Assembly (NCBI GenBank): GCA_904501755.1
Contig: CAJGBV010000002.1
Coordinates: 62,001-126,000, forward strand
Direction of reading: 5' to 3'
Source of the DNA: Clostridiaceae bacterium
Lineage (GTDB): Bacteria; Bacillota; Clostridia; Oscillospirales; Acutalibacteraceae
Length of the DNA: 64,000 nt
Position 1 is the stretch's first letter. Each line of letters starts with the position of its first letter. The translations under genes were made by a program, and so were the position numbers. The notes under the pieces were generated by a model. The model made no database searches, was not told the DNA's origin, and worked only from the letters and a program-made list of their open reading frames with translations. Positions 1-7,366 of the stretch are shown piece after piece.

Positions 1-1
1 A

Positions 2-28
2 AAAAGAGGATGAAAACCATCCTCTTTT
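2..28 (-). terminator. Rho-independent terminator of the Gfo/Idh/MocA gene
   Basis: Arms at 2-12 and 18-28 pair perfectly (11 bp) around the loop AAAAC. On the minus strand the hairpin ends in a run of T. It lies 5 bases beyond the stop codon of the dehydrogenase gene at 34-1323. Confidence 0.85.
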
Positions 29-33
29 GATAT

Positions 34-1323
34 TTATTTCATATATTTATCCATATATGCTTTTGTATCAATCATAGTGCCTCTGACTCTGGAGTCCTCT
101 GCAGCAAAGACAAGCATGTGGTTGGAACAGGAAATTCCGATTTCGCTTACATCCTCAGCCTTTAAAACATCGGTCATATAGTCGTAAAGAGCAACAACGA
201 TACCGTGGTCGCCACCTCCGTGACCTGAAGTGATACTGTCACCGCCTACTGCAATTTCGCTGTCGAGGTAACGGAAATCCTTTGTAGCAAAATCATAGAA
301 ACGGAATTGCTGACCGTCATCACTTCTCATATCAGCCCACAATTCACCCTTTGTACCCATTATATGAGTGTATCTGCCGCCTCTGTTAAAGGCGTTCATT
401 GTCATATTAACGGTGGTCTTGTCAGCAAATTCCATATTTACAACCTGATGGTCAACAACATCGTTATCACATCTGAATACACATTTGCCATATTGGGTGG
501 TTTTAAGTGCCTCCATAACATCCTCATCGGTAGGAGCAACCTTTTTTGTAGAGGTGGTTCTGAACCAACTGTTGTCCTTATCGTCATAGTAAAGCTTTAC
601 AGAGTTATATGGACAGGTGTCATATATAGGACAGCCCTCTAAACAACGCTCAGGTGCACCATCAGGAGCATTTTCTTCAGTAAAGTATGTAAGAGAACCG
701 AAAGAAGAAAGCTTTGAACAGTCCTTGCCGATAAGCCACTGAAGAATGTCGATGTCGTGACAGCACTTCTGAAGAAGCATAAAGGTAGCTCTTTTAGAAT
801 TGCCCCAGTTACCTCTTACAAAGGAATGGCTCTGATGGATGTTACCAACAGCCTCTGTATGCTCAATAGACATAACTCTGCCCACAGTGTCACTGTCAAT
901 AATGTCCTTAAGCTGCATGAAGAAAGGAGTGTAACGAAGTACGTGGCAAACCATAACCTTTCTGCCGTATTTAACAGCCTGTTTGTATATTTCACCACAT
1001 TCCTCCGGAGTAGGAGCAACAGGCTTTTCAAGAAGCAAATCATAGCCAAGCTCCAATGCCTTCATAGCTGGAGCAAAGTGAAGCTGGTCCATAGTGGAAA
1101 TAATTGCAATATCAGCAAATTTGGGTATATCAAGAATATGCTCCCAGGTTGTGAAACAATACTTATCCTCACAGCCGTGCTTTTCCATAATATAGTTTCT
1201 TCTGTTGTCGATAGGCTCAGCAACACCAACAACCTTATACTTATCAGGCATTTCCGCCATAATGTTTGTATAGGTTTGTCCTCGGTTTCCTGCACCTATT
1301 ACGATTACCTTTTTCTGTTCCAT
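34..1323 (-). CDS. Gfo/Idh/MocA family oxidoreductase
   Basis: A 429-residue NAD(P)-dependent sugar or cyclitol dehydrogenase-type protein; the substrate cannot be read from sequence. The N-terminal Rossmann fold carries GAGNRG at residues 10-15. EKP at 99-101 is the family's cofactor/active-site motif, and KCCHDIDIL (186-194) holds the catalytic-type His189. Cys227, Cys231 and Cys237 form a small cysteine cluster in the C-terminal domain, seen in a subset of Firmicute members and possibly metal-binding. The start is the ATG at 1323, 7 bases after a strong AGGAGG; an in-frame upstream start lacks a ribosome binding site. It is divergent from the AraC regulator at 1474, a likely regulator of this gene (inference). 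Confidence 0.9.
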   Translation of the reverse strand: MEQKKVIVIGAGNRGQTYTNIMAEMPDKYKVVGVAEPIDNRRNYIMEKHGCEDKYCFTTWEHILDIPKFADIAIISTMDQLHFAPAMKALELGYDLLLEKPVAPTPEECGEIYKQAVKYGRKVMVCHVLRYTPFFMQLKDIIDSDTVGRVMSIEHTEAVGNIHQSHSFVRGNWGNSKRATFMLLQKCCHDIDILQWLIGKDCSKLSSFGSLTYFTEENAPDGAPERCLEGCPIYDTCPYNSVKLYYDDKDNSWFRTTSTKKVAPTDEDVMEALKTTQYGKCVFRCDNDVVDHQVVNMEFADKTTVNMTMNAFNRGGRYTHIMGTKGELWADMRSDDGQQFRFYDFATKDFRYLDSEIAVGGDSITSGHGGGDHGIVVALYDYMTDVLKAEDVSEIGISCSNHMLVFAAEDSRVRGTMIDTKAYMDKYMK

Positions 1324-1413
1324 ATTTCTGCCTCCTAAAATCAAAGACTTGAAAAAAAGAATTATTAGTGCTATAATCACACTATACCCTTATATTAAAG
1401 GTTTTTTTCGAAA

Positions 1414-1437
1414 AAGTATATGTAAATTTATATACTT
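1414..1437. promoter_or_regulatory. Inverted repeat in the divergent promoter region, possible operator
   Basis: Arms AAGTATAT (1414-1421) and ATATACTT (1430-1437) are perfect inverted 8-mers separated by 8 bases. The element sits 36 bases before the AraC-family gene and about 90 bases before the divergent dehydrogenase. It could be an operator, but the region is very AT-rich, so chance is possible. Confidence 0.3.
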
Positions 1438-1473
1438 AATCTTTGAATTTATATATAAAAAGTGAGGCGCGTT

Positions 1474-2310
1474 ATGTTCGAAATTAATTTAAATCCAAGA
1501 ATAACGGCATTGCATACGGTATTCAGACAGCATTTTTCTCCCGATTATAAGTTTCATGGAGAACAGCATAATTTTTATGAGCTTGTCTGTGTAGTGGAGG
1601 GAAAGGCGGTTATTGCGGCGGATAGTAATGTTTTTACTCTTGAAAAAGGTCAGGCTATGGTGCATACGCCCATGCAGTTTCATAATATAGGTAACATTGA
1701 AAGCTATGATACAAGCATTGTGGTTTTTACCTTTTCGGGTGAGAATATACCTGACCTGTCGGGAAGAATTTGTAACATAGGCGATATATCAAAGGTAAAG
1801 ACTCTTCACGAAATGGTAAAAAAATATTTTGTCAGAGATGGAATATGGATTAAGGGGACTGCTAATGATTCTTTGGGTTATTTTAAATTTGTAAAAGAAT
1901 TTGAATTGTTTTTATTAAGGTTGTATCAGGATTCCTTTTTTGCAGATACGAGAAACACAACGGGGGCATCTAACTATTCCCTTATTGTAAAAACAATTGA
2001 AGAAAATCTTAATAAGCGTATGACCGTTTCAATGTTGTCTGCTCTTACAAATATGAGTGAAATCAATTTACAAAAAACTTTTTCTAAATATGCAGGTGTC
2101 GGGGTAATAGAATATTTCACAAGAATGCAGATGTCAAAGGCAACCGAATATTTGAGGGACGGCAAAAGCGTTAAGGAAACGGCGTTAATGCTTGGTTTTA
2201 CCGACCAAAACTATTTCAGCACGGTTTTTAAAAGAGTTACTGGACATTCGCCAAGCAGTATAAATAGACAACGGATGGATAATCTATCCGCCCCTATGAA
2301 AGTTCAATAA
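1474..2310 (+). CDS. AraC family transcriptional regulator
   Basis: A 278-residue protein with the AraC layout. The N-terminal half is cupin-like (sensor type), with His-rich stretches such as GEQHNFYE and VHTPMQFHN. Two helix-turn-helix motifs fill the last ~100 residues, including the family signature TEYLRDG...VKETALMLGFTDQNYFSTVFKR. The ATG at 1474 was chosen because GTGAGG, 8 bases upstream, serves as the ribosome binding site; the in-frame GTG at 1462 would overlap that site. It is divergent from the Gfo/Idh/MocA dehydrogenase, so local control of that gene is the simplest guess. The effector is unknown. Confidence 0.88.
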   Translation: MFEINLNPRITALHTVFRQHFSPDYKFHGEQHNFYELVCVVEGKAVIAADSNVFTLEKGQAMVHTPMQFHNIGNIESYDTSIVVFTFSGENIPDLSGRICNIGDISKVKTLHEMVKKYFVRDGIWIKGTANDSLGYFKFVKEFELFLLRLYQDSFFADTRNTTGASNYSLIVKTIEENLNKRMTVSMLSALTNMSEINLQKTFSKYAGVGVIEYFTRMQMSKATEYLRDGKSVKETALMLGFTDQNYFSTVFKRVTGHSPSSINRQRMDNLSAPMKVQ

Positions 2311-2320
2311 TATTTACGGC

Positions 2321-2364
2321 TATATTCCCCCAAGCTTGTATAAATACAAGCTTGGGGGAATATA
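2321..2364. terminator. Perfect 20-bp hairpin between the AraC gene and the spore-surface pair
   Basis: Arms 2321-2340 and 2345-2364 are perfectly complementary over 20 bp with a 4-base TAAA loop. It begins 10 bases after the AraC stop codon. Only a weak T-rich tail follows, so it is either an atypical terminator or a stabilising/regulatory hairpin in the leader of the gene at 2390. Confidence 0.6.
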
Positions 2365-2389
2365 TTTATCTTAGAAAGAGGGTAGATAT

Positions 2390-2857
2390 ATGAAACTAAA
2401 ATCGGTCAGTGAGTATATTGAGGAAATGAAAAGTATGTATGAGAGGGCTATACCTGTAGTTGCACCCGTTATAAGTAACGACGGACTTGGCAGTGTTATT
2501 GCTATTGTTTCCTATGGAAATGGCTTTAATCCCATTGAAAATGCAACAGTAACGGTTTATGACAGTGCGTCGGGTGAAGTTATCGAACAGGTTAAAACTG
2601 ACAGTAGCGGAAAAACAAGGCTTATTAGTCTGCCTACTGTCAGAAAAAGCGAGAGTCTTACACCTAATAATCCTGACAGAGCTTTTGCTGTTTACGATAT
2701 TGAGGCATCAAGTGAAAATTTTATTACCTCAAGAAGAAACAATATTCCAGTTTTTGATGAAGAGGTATCAATTCAGCAATTTAATCTTATATGGAAGTTT
2801 GCGACTGAAAATCAGAGCCCTACTGTTGAAAATGAGGGCAACCCATATAATTTATAA
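2390..2857 (+). CDS. Small protein with a carboxypeptidase-regulatory-like beta-sandwich, spore surface type
   Basis: A 155-residue protein without signal peptide or membrane segment. After a helical N-terminus (about residues 1-25), residues 30-150 show the pattern of a prealbumin/carboxypeptidase regulatory-like fold: an ENATVTVYD strand, a TDSSGKT turn, YDIEASSENF, then PVFDEEVSIQQFNL. From memory of the family, similar domains precede or accompany SleC-like and SpoIID-like cortex proteins in Clostridia. The next gene starts 13 bases downstream and is such a protein, so the two are probably one operon and act at the spore envelope. AGAGGG lies upstream of the ATG. The exact function is unknown. 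Confidence 0.65.
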   Translation: MKLKSVSEYIEEMKSMYERAIPVVAPVISNDGLGSVIAIVSYGNGFNPIENATVTVYDSASGEVIEQVKTDSSGKTRLISLPTVRKSESLTPNNPDRAFAVYDIEASSENFITSRRNNIPVFDEEVSIQQFNLIWKFATENQSPTVENEGNPYNL

Positions 2858-2870
2858 CGAGGTGATTATT

Positions 2871-4223
2871 ATGCCGCTTAATCCCACTATACCAACCGAA
2901 ATAACGGTACATCTTGGCACACCTCAAAGTGATGCCGAAAACGTTACAGTGCCTTTTATTGATTATATAAAAAATGTTGCTTCAAGTGAAATATATCCCA
3001 CATGGCCTGAAAGCAGTCTTAGAGCTAATATCTATGCTATAATAACTTATGCACTGAATAGAATTTATACCGAGTGGTATCCAAGCCAGGGCTATGATTT
3101 TGATATAACGAATACAACACAGTACGACCAGGCGTTTGTAAAAGACAGAACAATCTTCGAAAACATTTCTTTGATAGTTGATGACATTTTTAATAGTTAT
3201 GTTGTGGAACAGGGAGAAGTTCAACCATTTTTTACACAGTTTTGCAATGGAACAACCTCTACCTGTGAGGGTCTTTCTCAGTGGGGAACCGTTACCTTGG
3301 CTGAGCGAGGACTTACACCTTACGAAATTTTACAGAATTACTACGGCGATAATATAAATATTATTATGAACGCTCCTGTTGCCGATATCGAGGCTTCATA
3401 CCCGGGGGTGCCTTTACGTATTGGTGACAGAGGAAATGATGTTAAGATTATTCAGACACAGCTTAATTCCATTGCTAAAAATTACCCTGCAATACCTATA
3501 GTAAATGCTGATGGAGTATTCGGCGTTTCAACCGAAAATGCCGTTAAAAAGTTTCAGGAAGTCTTTTTTCTCGACCAGACCGGTCAGGTTGATAAAAGCA
3601 CATGGTATAAAATTAAACGTTATTTTATTGGGGTGAGAAAACTTGCTGAGCTGAATTCTATAGGTATAACCGTAGATGAAGCAAATCTTCCTTTTGAAAC
3701 CCAGCTTTCGTACGGCGATAGTGGAGAAAGTGTAAGGGCGATACAGTATTATCTGAGTGTTGTAGGTTATTTCAACTCGAATCTTAATACCGTAACTATA
3801 GACGGTGTGTTCGGTGACGAAACCCTTAATGCAGTAAAGGTATTTCAGGAGAATTTTGGTCTTGAACCTACAGGTGTTGTTGACAGAGAAACCTGGAATA
3901 AACTTAATCAGATCTACAGACAGATAGTAGAAAATCTTCCGGAAGACTATGAAGGAGAAAAGGCTCAGATTTATCCCGGTTATGTGCTAAGTCAAGGTAT
4001 GAGAGGAGAGGCAGTCAGAAATATTCAAACATATTTAAATAGGATTTCTGATACAGTACCGCAAATTCCTAAGCTTACAGTTGACGGTATTTTCGGCCCG
4101 GCTACCGCCTATGCTGTCAGAACATTTCAGTCACTTAACGGTATAACCCCCTCCGGAAATGTGGGACCGACAACCTGGCAGACTATTGCTAACCAATATG
4201 ATGCTCTTGTCGGGGCAATTTGA
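2871..4223 (+). CDS. SpoIID-like domain protein with three peptidoglycan-binding repeats
   Basis: A 450-residue protein. Residues ~10-165 resemble the SpoIID/LytB-like region found in clostridial spore cortex proteins (IKNVASSEIYPTWPE, TQFCNGTTSTCEGLSQWGT). Three PG_binding_1 repeats follow at about 181-248, 278-347 and 372-445; each has a G-x-R/S-G-x-x-V start, a DGVFG or DGIFG turn and a final TW. There is no obvious signal peptide, which fits a protein made in the mother cell or forespore and built into the cortex or coat. The start is the ATG at 2871 after GAGGTGATT. Its last 35 bases overlap the 3' end of the convergent gerAB gene. Confidence 0.8.
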   Translation: MPLNPTIPTEITVHLGTPQSDAENVTVPFIDYIKNVASSEIYPTWPESSLRANIYAIITYALNRIYTEWYPSQGYDFDITNTTQYDQAFVKDRTIFENISLIVDDIFNSYVVEQGEVQPFFTQFCNGTTSTCEGLSQWGTVTLAERGLTPYEILQNYYGDNINIIMNAPVADIEASYPGVPLRIGDRGNDVKIIQTQLNSIAKNYPAIPIVNADGVFGVSTENAVKKFQEVFFLDQTGQVDKSTWYKIKRYFIGVRKLAELNSIGITVDEANLPFETQLSYGDSGESVRAIQYYLSVVGYFNSNLNTVTIDGVFGDETLNAVKVFQENFGLEPTGVVDRETWNKLNQIYRQIVENLPEDYEGEKAQIYPGYVLSQGMRGEAVRNIQTYLNRISDTVPQIPKLTVDGIFGPATAYAVRTFQSLNGITPSGNVGPTTWQTIANQYDALVGAI

Positions 4224-5181
4224 AAATAAAATATATGGGAGGAATGAAAAGAAAGGGTGCTATATAAATAAAGTCAATATTTACAAAAAATGCGGTGAAG
4301 ATACAAAATCCACCGATGATAATCATACAGCAGGGAAGCCAGAGCTTTTCTGCTTTTTTATTTACCGATGACAGTGAGTGTTTTCCTGCAATTATGCAAA
4401 CAGCAGATTTAATGAGGGTGGCAGAAAAATAGAGGAAGTAAGAAAAGCCTTCAAGCCGAGTTGATTTACTGCCTAAGGAAATTATGCTGACACTATCGGC
4501 ATAAGGGTTTAATAGTTTGCCTGTAAGACTTATTCCAAAAACACCTATACTTTGCACAAAGCATAGAAAAAGCAGTGAAACTGCTATAATATAGCCTTTT
4601 TTTATGCTTTTGATTTCTGTGTAATCGTTTATAAAGCGTAAAAGAATAACCGACTGCAGAAAGCTAATAGAAAGAAAGGAAACTGCCTCGTATACTATGC
4701 CTTTTAAATGAAAATTAAGTTTGTAAAAGTCCGAAAGACTGATGTTTTCAATGCTCATCAGAAATAAAACAGCACAGCTTATAATGATAATCACAGCACT
4801 GACTATCGAAATTTTATAAATTATCTTTATATCCTGTCGGCACAAAAACCAAAGAAGAAGTACGAAGAGAATGGCTGGATAAACCGAGCTTATTTCAGGT
4901 AATAGAACTCTGTCAGAAAAGGTTACAAAGTTTCTTACTGTCACTAAAGAGCTTAGTAAACAGTAAAGTGCGAAAAATATTCTGTCAAGCTTTGAAAATT
5001 TAGCGTTAGAAAGCTTTTTGCTACCTAAACAAATATAGAAATATCCAAGTATTACCGAGAGAATAAAACCCAATATAACGCCTTGAGGATAATCTGAAAA
5101 AGGAAGATTAATAACTGTATTTCCAATCAAAAAAACTATAGTAAGGGTTATAACGGGAATATTGTTTTTTTGTCTTTCCAT
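4189..5181 (-). CDS. gerAB: GerAB family spore germination permease
   Basis: A 330-residue, almost entirely hydrophobic protein with about ten predicted membrane spans, of the APC-superfamily GerAB type. GerAB is the integral-membrane germinant-sensing subunit of the inner spore membrane receptor, working with GerAA and GerAC. It is somewhat shorter than typical GerAB (about 360). Its start overlaps the gerAC end by 34 bases, and gerAA-gerAC-gerAB run in one direction, so it is the last gene of the operon. The 3' end overlaps the convergent peptidoglycan-binding gene by 35 bases. A divergent germinant-receptor subtype is possible. Confidence 0.8.
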   Translation of the reverse strand: MERQKNNIPVITLTIVFLIGNTVINLPFSDYPQGVILGFILSVILGYFYICLGSKKLSNAKFSKLDRIFFALYCLLSSLVTVRNFVTFSDRVLLPEISSVYPAILFVLLLWFLCRQDIKIIYKISIVSAVIIIISCAVLFLMSIENISLSDFYKLNFHLKGIVYEAVSFLSISFLQSVILLRFINDYTEIKSIKKGYIIAVSLLFLCFVQSIGVFGISLTGKLLNPYADSVSIISLGSKSTRLEGFSYFLYFSATLIKSAVCIIAGKHSLSSVNKKAEKLWLPCCMIIIGGFCIFTAFFVNIDFIYIAPFLFIPPIYFIFKLPRQEHHIG

Positions 5182-5720
5182 TTATAGCCTTCCTTTTCTT
5201 TTGAAATTTTCACAAGTGTGATTTTACCGCTTGTGAAATATTCTTTTAGTACCTTAAACAGCGGACAATCGGTTTTTTGTAAATTGCAAAAATTAGACAG
5301 CTCATAACCCCATAGTCCTGATTGTCGGCTATTTAGAATTTCGTTCTCGCTAAAAACTGTTGCGCAGGACAGTGGCAGAAGCTTGTCTGATACAAGCGCT
5401 AATAGTTCTTCTATATTTGATTTTGATATATCGCTTTTTATTATAAGGGCATAGCAGTGGGAATAAATCAATTTGTAGGCACTTTCTCTGTCTGCTGAAT
5501 TGACTGCATCGGTTATGCTTTTTCCGCTATATTCAATAATTTCGCCTTTGTCAGCCAAGTCTTTACTTACGGTTTCTAATGTTAATATAATACCGTCATC
5601 AGATTTTTCGATGCTAATGGCACTAACTGTGAGGGTGATGTTTGCTTGACTCGCCGAACTCATTTTACAGCCTGAGAAAAACAGTGGAAGAATAAGAAAA
5701 AATACAGAAAGCCGTCTCAT
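5148..5720 (-). CDS. gerAC: GerAC family germination lipoprotein, half length
   Basis: A 190-residue lipoprotein precursor. A positively charged start and hydrophobic stretch end in the lipobox FSGC with lipidated Cys18. The rest fits only the N-terminal domain of GerAC: ITLTVSAISIEK strand, a KSITDAVNSADRE helix, then HCYALIIKSDISKSNIEELL. Ordinary GerAC proteins are about 370-400 residues, with a large C-terminal domain that is absent here. The reading frame is intact and overlaps gerAA by 4 bases and gerAB by 34, so this looks like a settled short form rather than a recent frameshift. Confidence 0.7.
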   Translation of the reverse strand: MRRLSVFFLILPLFFSGCKMSSASQANITLTVSAISIEKSDDGIILTLETVSKDLADKGEIIEYSGKSITDAVNSADRESAYKLIYSHCYALIIKSDISKSNIEELLALVSDKLLPLSCATVFSENEILNSRQSGLWGYELSNFCNLQKTDCPLFKVLKEYFTSGKITLVKISKEKEGYKWKDKKTIFPL

Positions 5721-7189
5721 TTCTTTTCCTCCTGTCGTATTCGGTTTTTGCTAAGTGATATTGGTCGGGTATTCATTTTGTACCAAGGGGCACGAATAAT
5801 AGTGTCTTTGAGTGATTGAAAACATATATCTTCAAGGGATGATGTGGCATTTATGCCAAAGGAATTTAACGAGAAAATATGGCATAGTATAAAGAAAACT
5901 CCCACAAAATAGCCAAACAGTCCGAACATACTCCCAAGAAGCGCGAGAAAAATTCTAAGGTATAAAACAGCACTTTTTAGCCTCATTACCATTAGTCCGC
6001 AAATACCGCTTAAGGCAACGGCAATAAGAAGTGGTGCGCTGACAATTCCCGCCTCAACTGCTGATTGTCCGATAACAAGACCTCCGACGATGCTAAGTGC
6101 GTTTCCCATTCCTTGTGGCACCCTGAGTCCCGCTTCTCTGAGTATCTCAAAAATAAATATAAGAAGCAGACATTCGAAAAGCGGAGGAAAAGGAACTTTT
6201 TCCATAGAAGTGGCTATTGTTAGATAAAATGATGTGGGCACAAGCTGTTTGTGGTGTGTTATAAGAGCAAGAAAAAGTGAAGGTACGCTAATGCTTAAGA
6301 AAAAACAGACATATCTGAGCATTCGCCCCGAAAAAGCAAAGATGTAATTTAGATAGTAGTCGTCATCACTCTGAAAATTTTCGCTGAACAGATAGGGGAG
6401 TGTCAGAACTACAGGGCTTCCGTCAACAAGGACTGCAATTCTTCCTTCAAGCAGACGTGATGCAACAATATCAGGCTTTTCAGTACTTCCTGCAGTTTTA
6501 AAAAGGGAGAATTTATTTCTGTTCGTCAGCTCATTAATATAATTAGAGTCAAGGATAGAATCAATGTCAATTTTCTTTATCCTTTCCCTTAAAATATTAA
6601 GTGCCTTTCTGTTTACAAGGCTGTCAAGATAGGTTATAAAAATTCTTGTATCACTACGTCTGCCGATATTCAAATTTTCAACACACAAATCTGGTGTCGG
6701 TAACTTTCTTCTTATCATCGCCATATTTAGCATTACCGATTCATCAAAAGCTTCTCTTGGACCCGATAATACCCTTTCATCACTTGACTCGGTGATGCCT
6801 CTTGTCCTCCAGCCCTTTGTATTTATGGTAATGGCTGTGCTGCTGCCGTCTATTAACAGAAGTGTATCTCCATATAGTAAAGCTCTGAGCATTTCACCGA
6901 TATATTCCTGTTTACTACTTTCGGCAGCAAAGAGAATTCTGTTTAGTATACATGACACAATATCGGTATCTATTTCTCTGTCAAAGCAGAGCAGAGGCTC
7001 AAGGACGTTTTCATTTAATATTACATTATTTACCATTCCATCCAAGAAAAACAGGGTACACTGTGTGTTTTTGATGTAAAACTGCCTTACACGAAGAATT
7101 GCATCATTTTTAAGTATGCTTTTTATAAGAGCGGTGTTTTTAAGAATATTTTCACTCAGCCTTTTATCCATATAATCTCGTATGTCCAT
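5717..7189 (-). CDS. gerAA: GerAA family spore germination protein
   Basis: A 490-residue protein of normal GerAA length. A soluble N-terminal domain (about 1-280) contains the family motifs LLFDREID-like and SGPREAFDESV, in which RxLPTPDL follows. The C-terminal part has four to five membrane spans, with PQGMGNALSIVGGLVIGQ as a clear signature. GerAA is the A subunit of the nutrient germinant receptor in the inner spore membrane. It is the first gene of the operon, read away from recJ. A GGTGA ribosome binding site precedes the ATG at 7189. A forespore sigma-G promoter is expected, but only a partial -10-like match was seen. Confidence 0.9.
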   Translation of the reverse strand: MDIRDYMDKRLSENILKNTALIKSILKNDAILRVRQFYIKNTQCTLFFLDGMVNNVILNENVLEPLLCFDREIDTDIVSCILNRILFAAESSKQEYIGEMLRALLYGDTLLLIDGSSTAITINTKGWRTRGITESSDERVLSGPREAFDESVMLNMAMIRRKLPTPDLCVENLNIGRRSDTRIFITYLDSLVNRKALNILRERIKKIDIDSILDSNYINELTNRNKFSLFKTAGSTEKPDIVASRLLEGRIAVLVDGSPVVLTLPYLFSENFQSDDDYYLNYIFAFSGRMLRYVCFFLSISVPSLFLALITHHKQLVPTSFYLTIATSMEKVPFPPLFECLLLIFIFEILREAGLRVPQGMGNALSIVGGLVIGQSAVEAGIVSAPLLIAVALSGICGLMVMRLKSAVLYLRIFLALLGSMFGLFGYFVGVFFILCHIFSLNSFGINATSSLEDICFQSLKDTIIRAPWYKMNTRPISLSKNRIRQEEKK

Positions 7190-7283
7190 TTTATCACCGA
7201 TTATAGTATGTGCTTAAAAATAGTAAATATTTTGTGCAGACATTCATTAATCAACTTAATTTAAACATTTCTCAGGTTTATTA

Positions 7284-7312
7284 TTGCAAAAAAAATATCT
7301 ATATGTTAAAAT
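7284..7312 (+). promoter_or_regulatory. Probable sigma-A promoter of recJ
   Basis: TTGCAA (7284-7289), a 17-base spacer and TAAAAT (7307-7312) lie 55 bases before the recJ start. The surrounding AT-rich sequence weakens the call. Confidence 0.45.
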
Positions 7313-7366
7313 AATATAATAATTACATTGGGTTAATATATAGATTTTGAGGAGGTGGCAATAATA

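Noticed and set aside
7204..7210. CATACTA on the minus strand upstream of gerAA, a match to the sigma-G -10 consensus
   Set aside because: No matching -35 element is found at 17-18 bases, and the implied leader would be only about 8 bases and cover the ribosome binding site.
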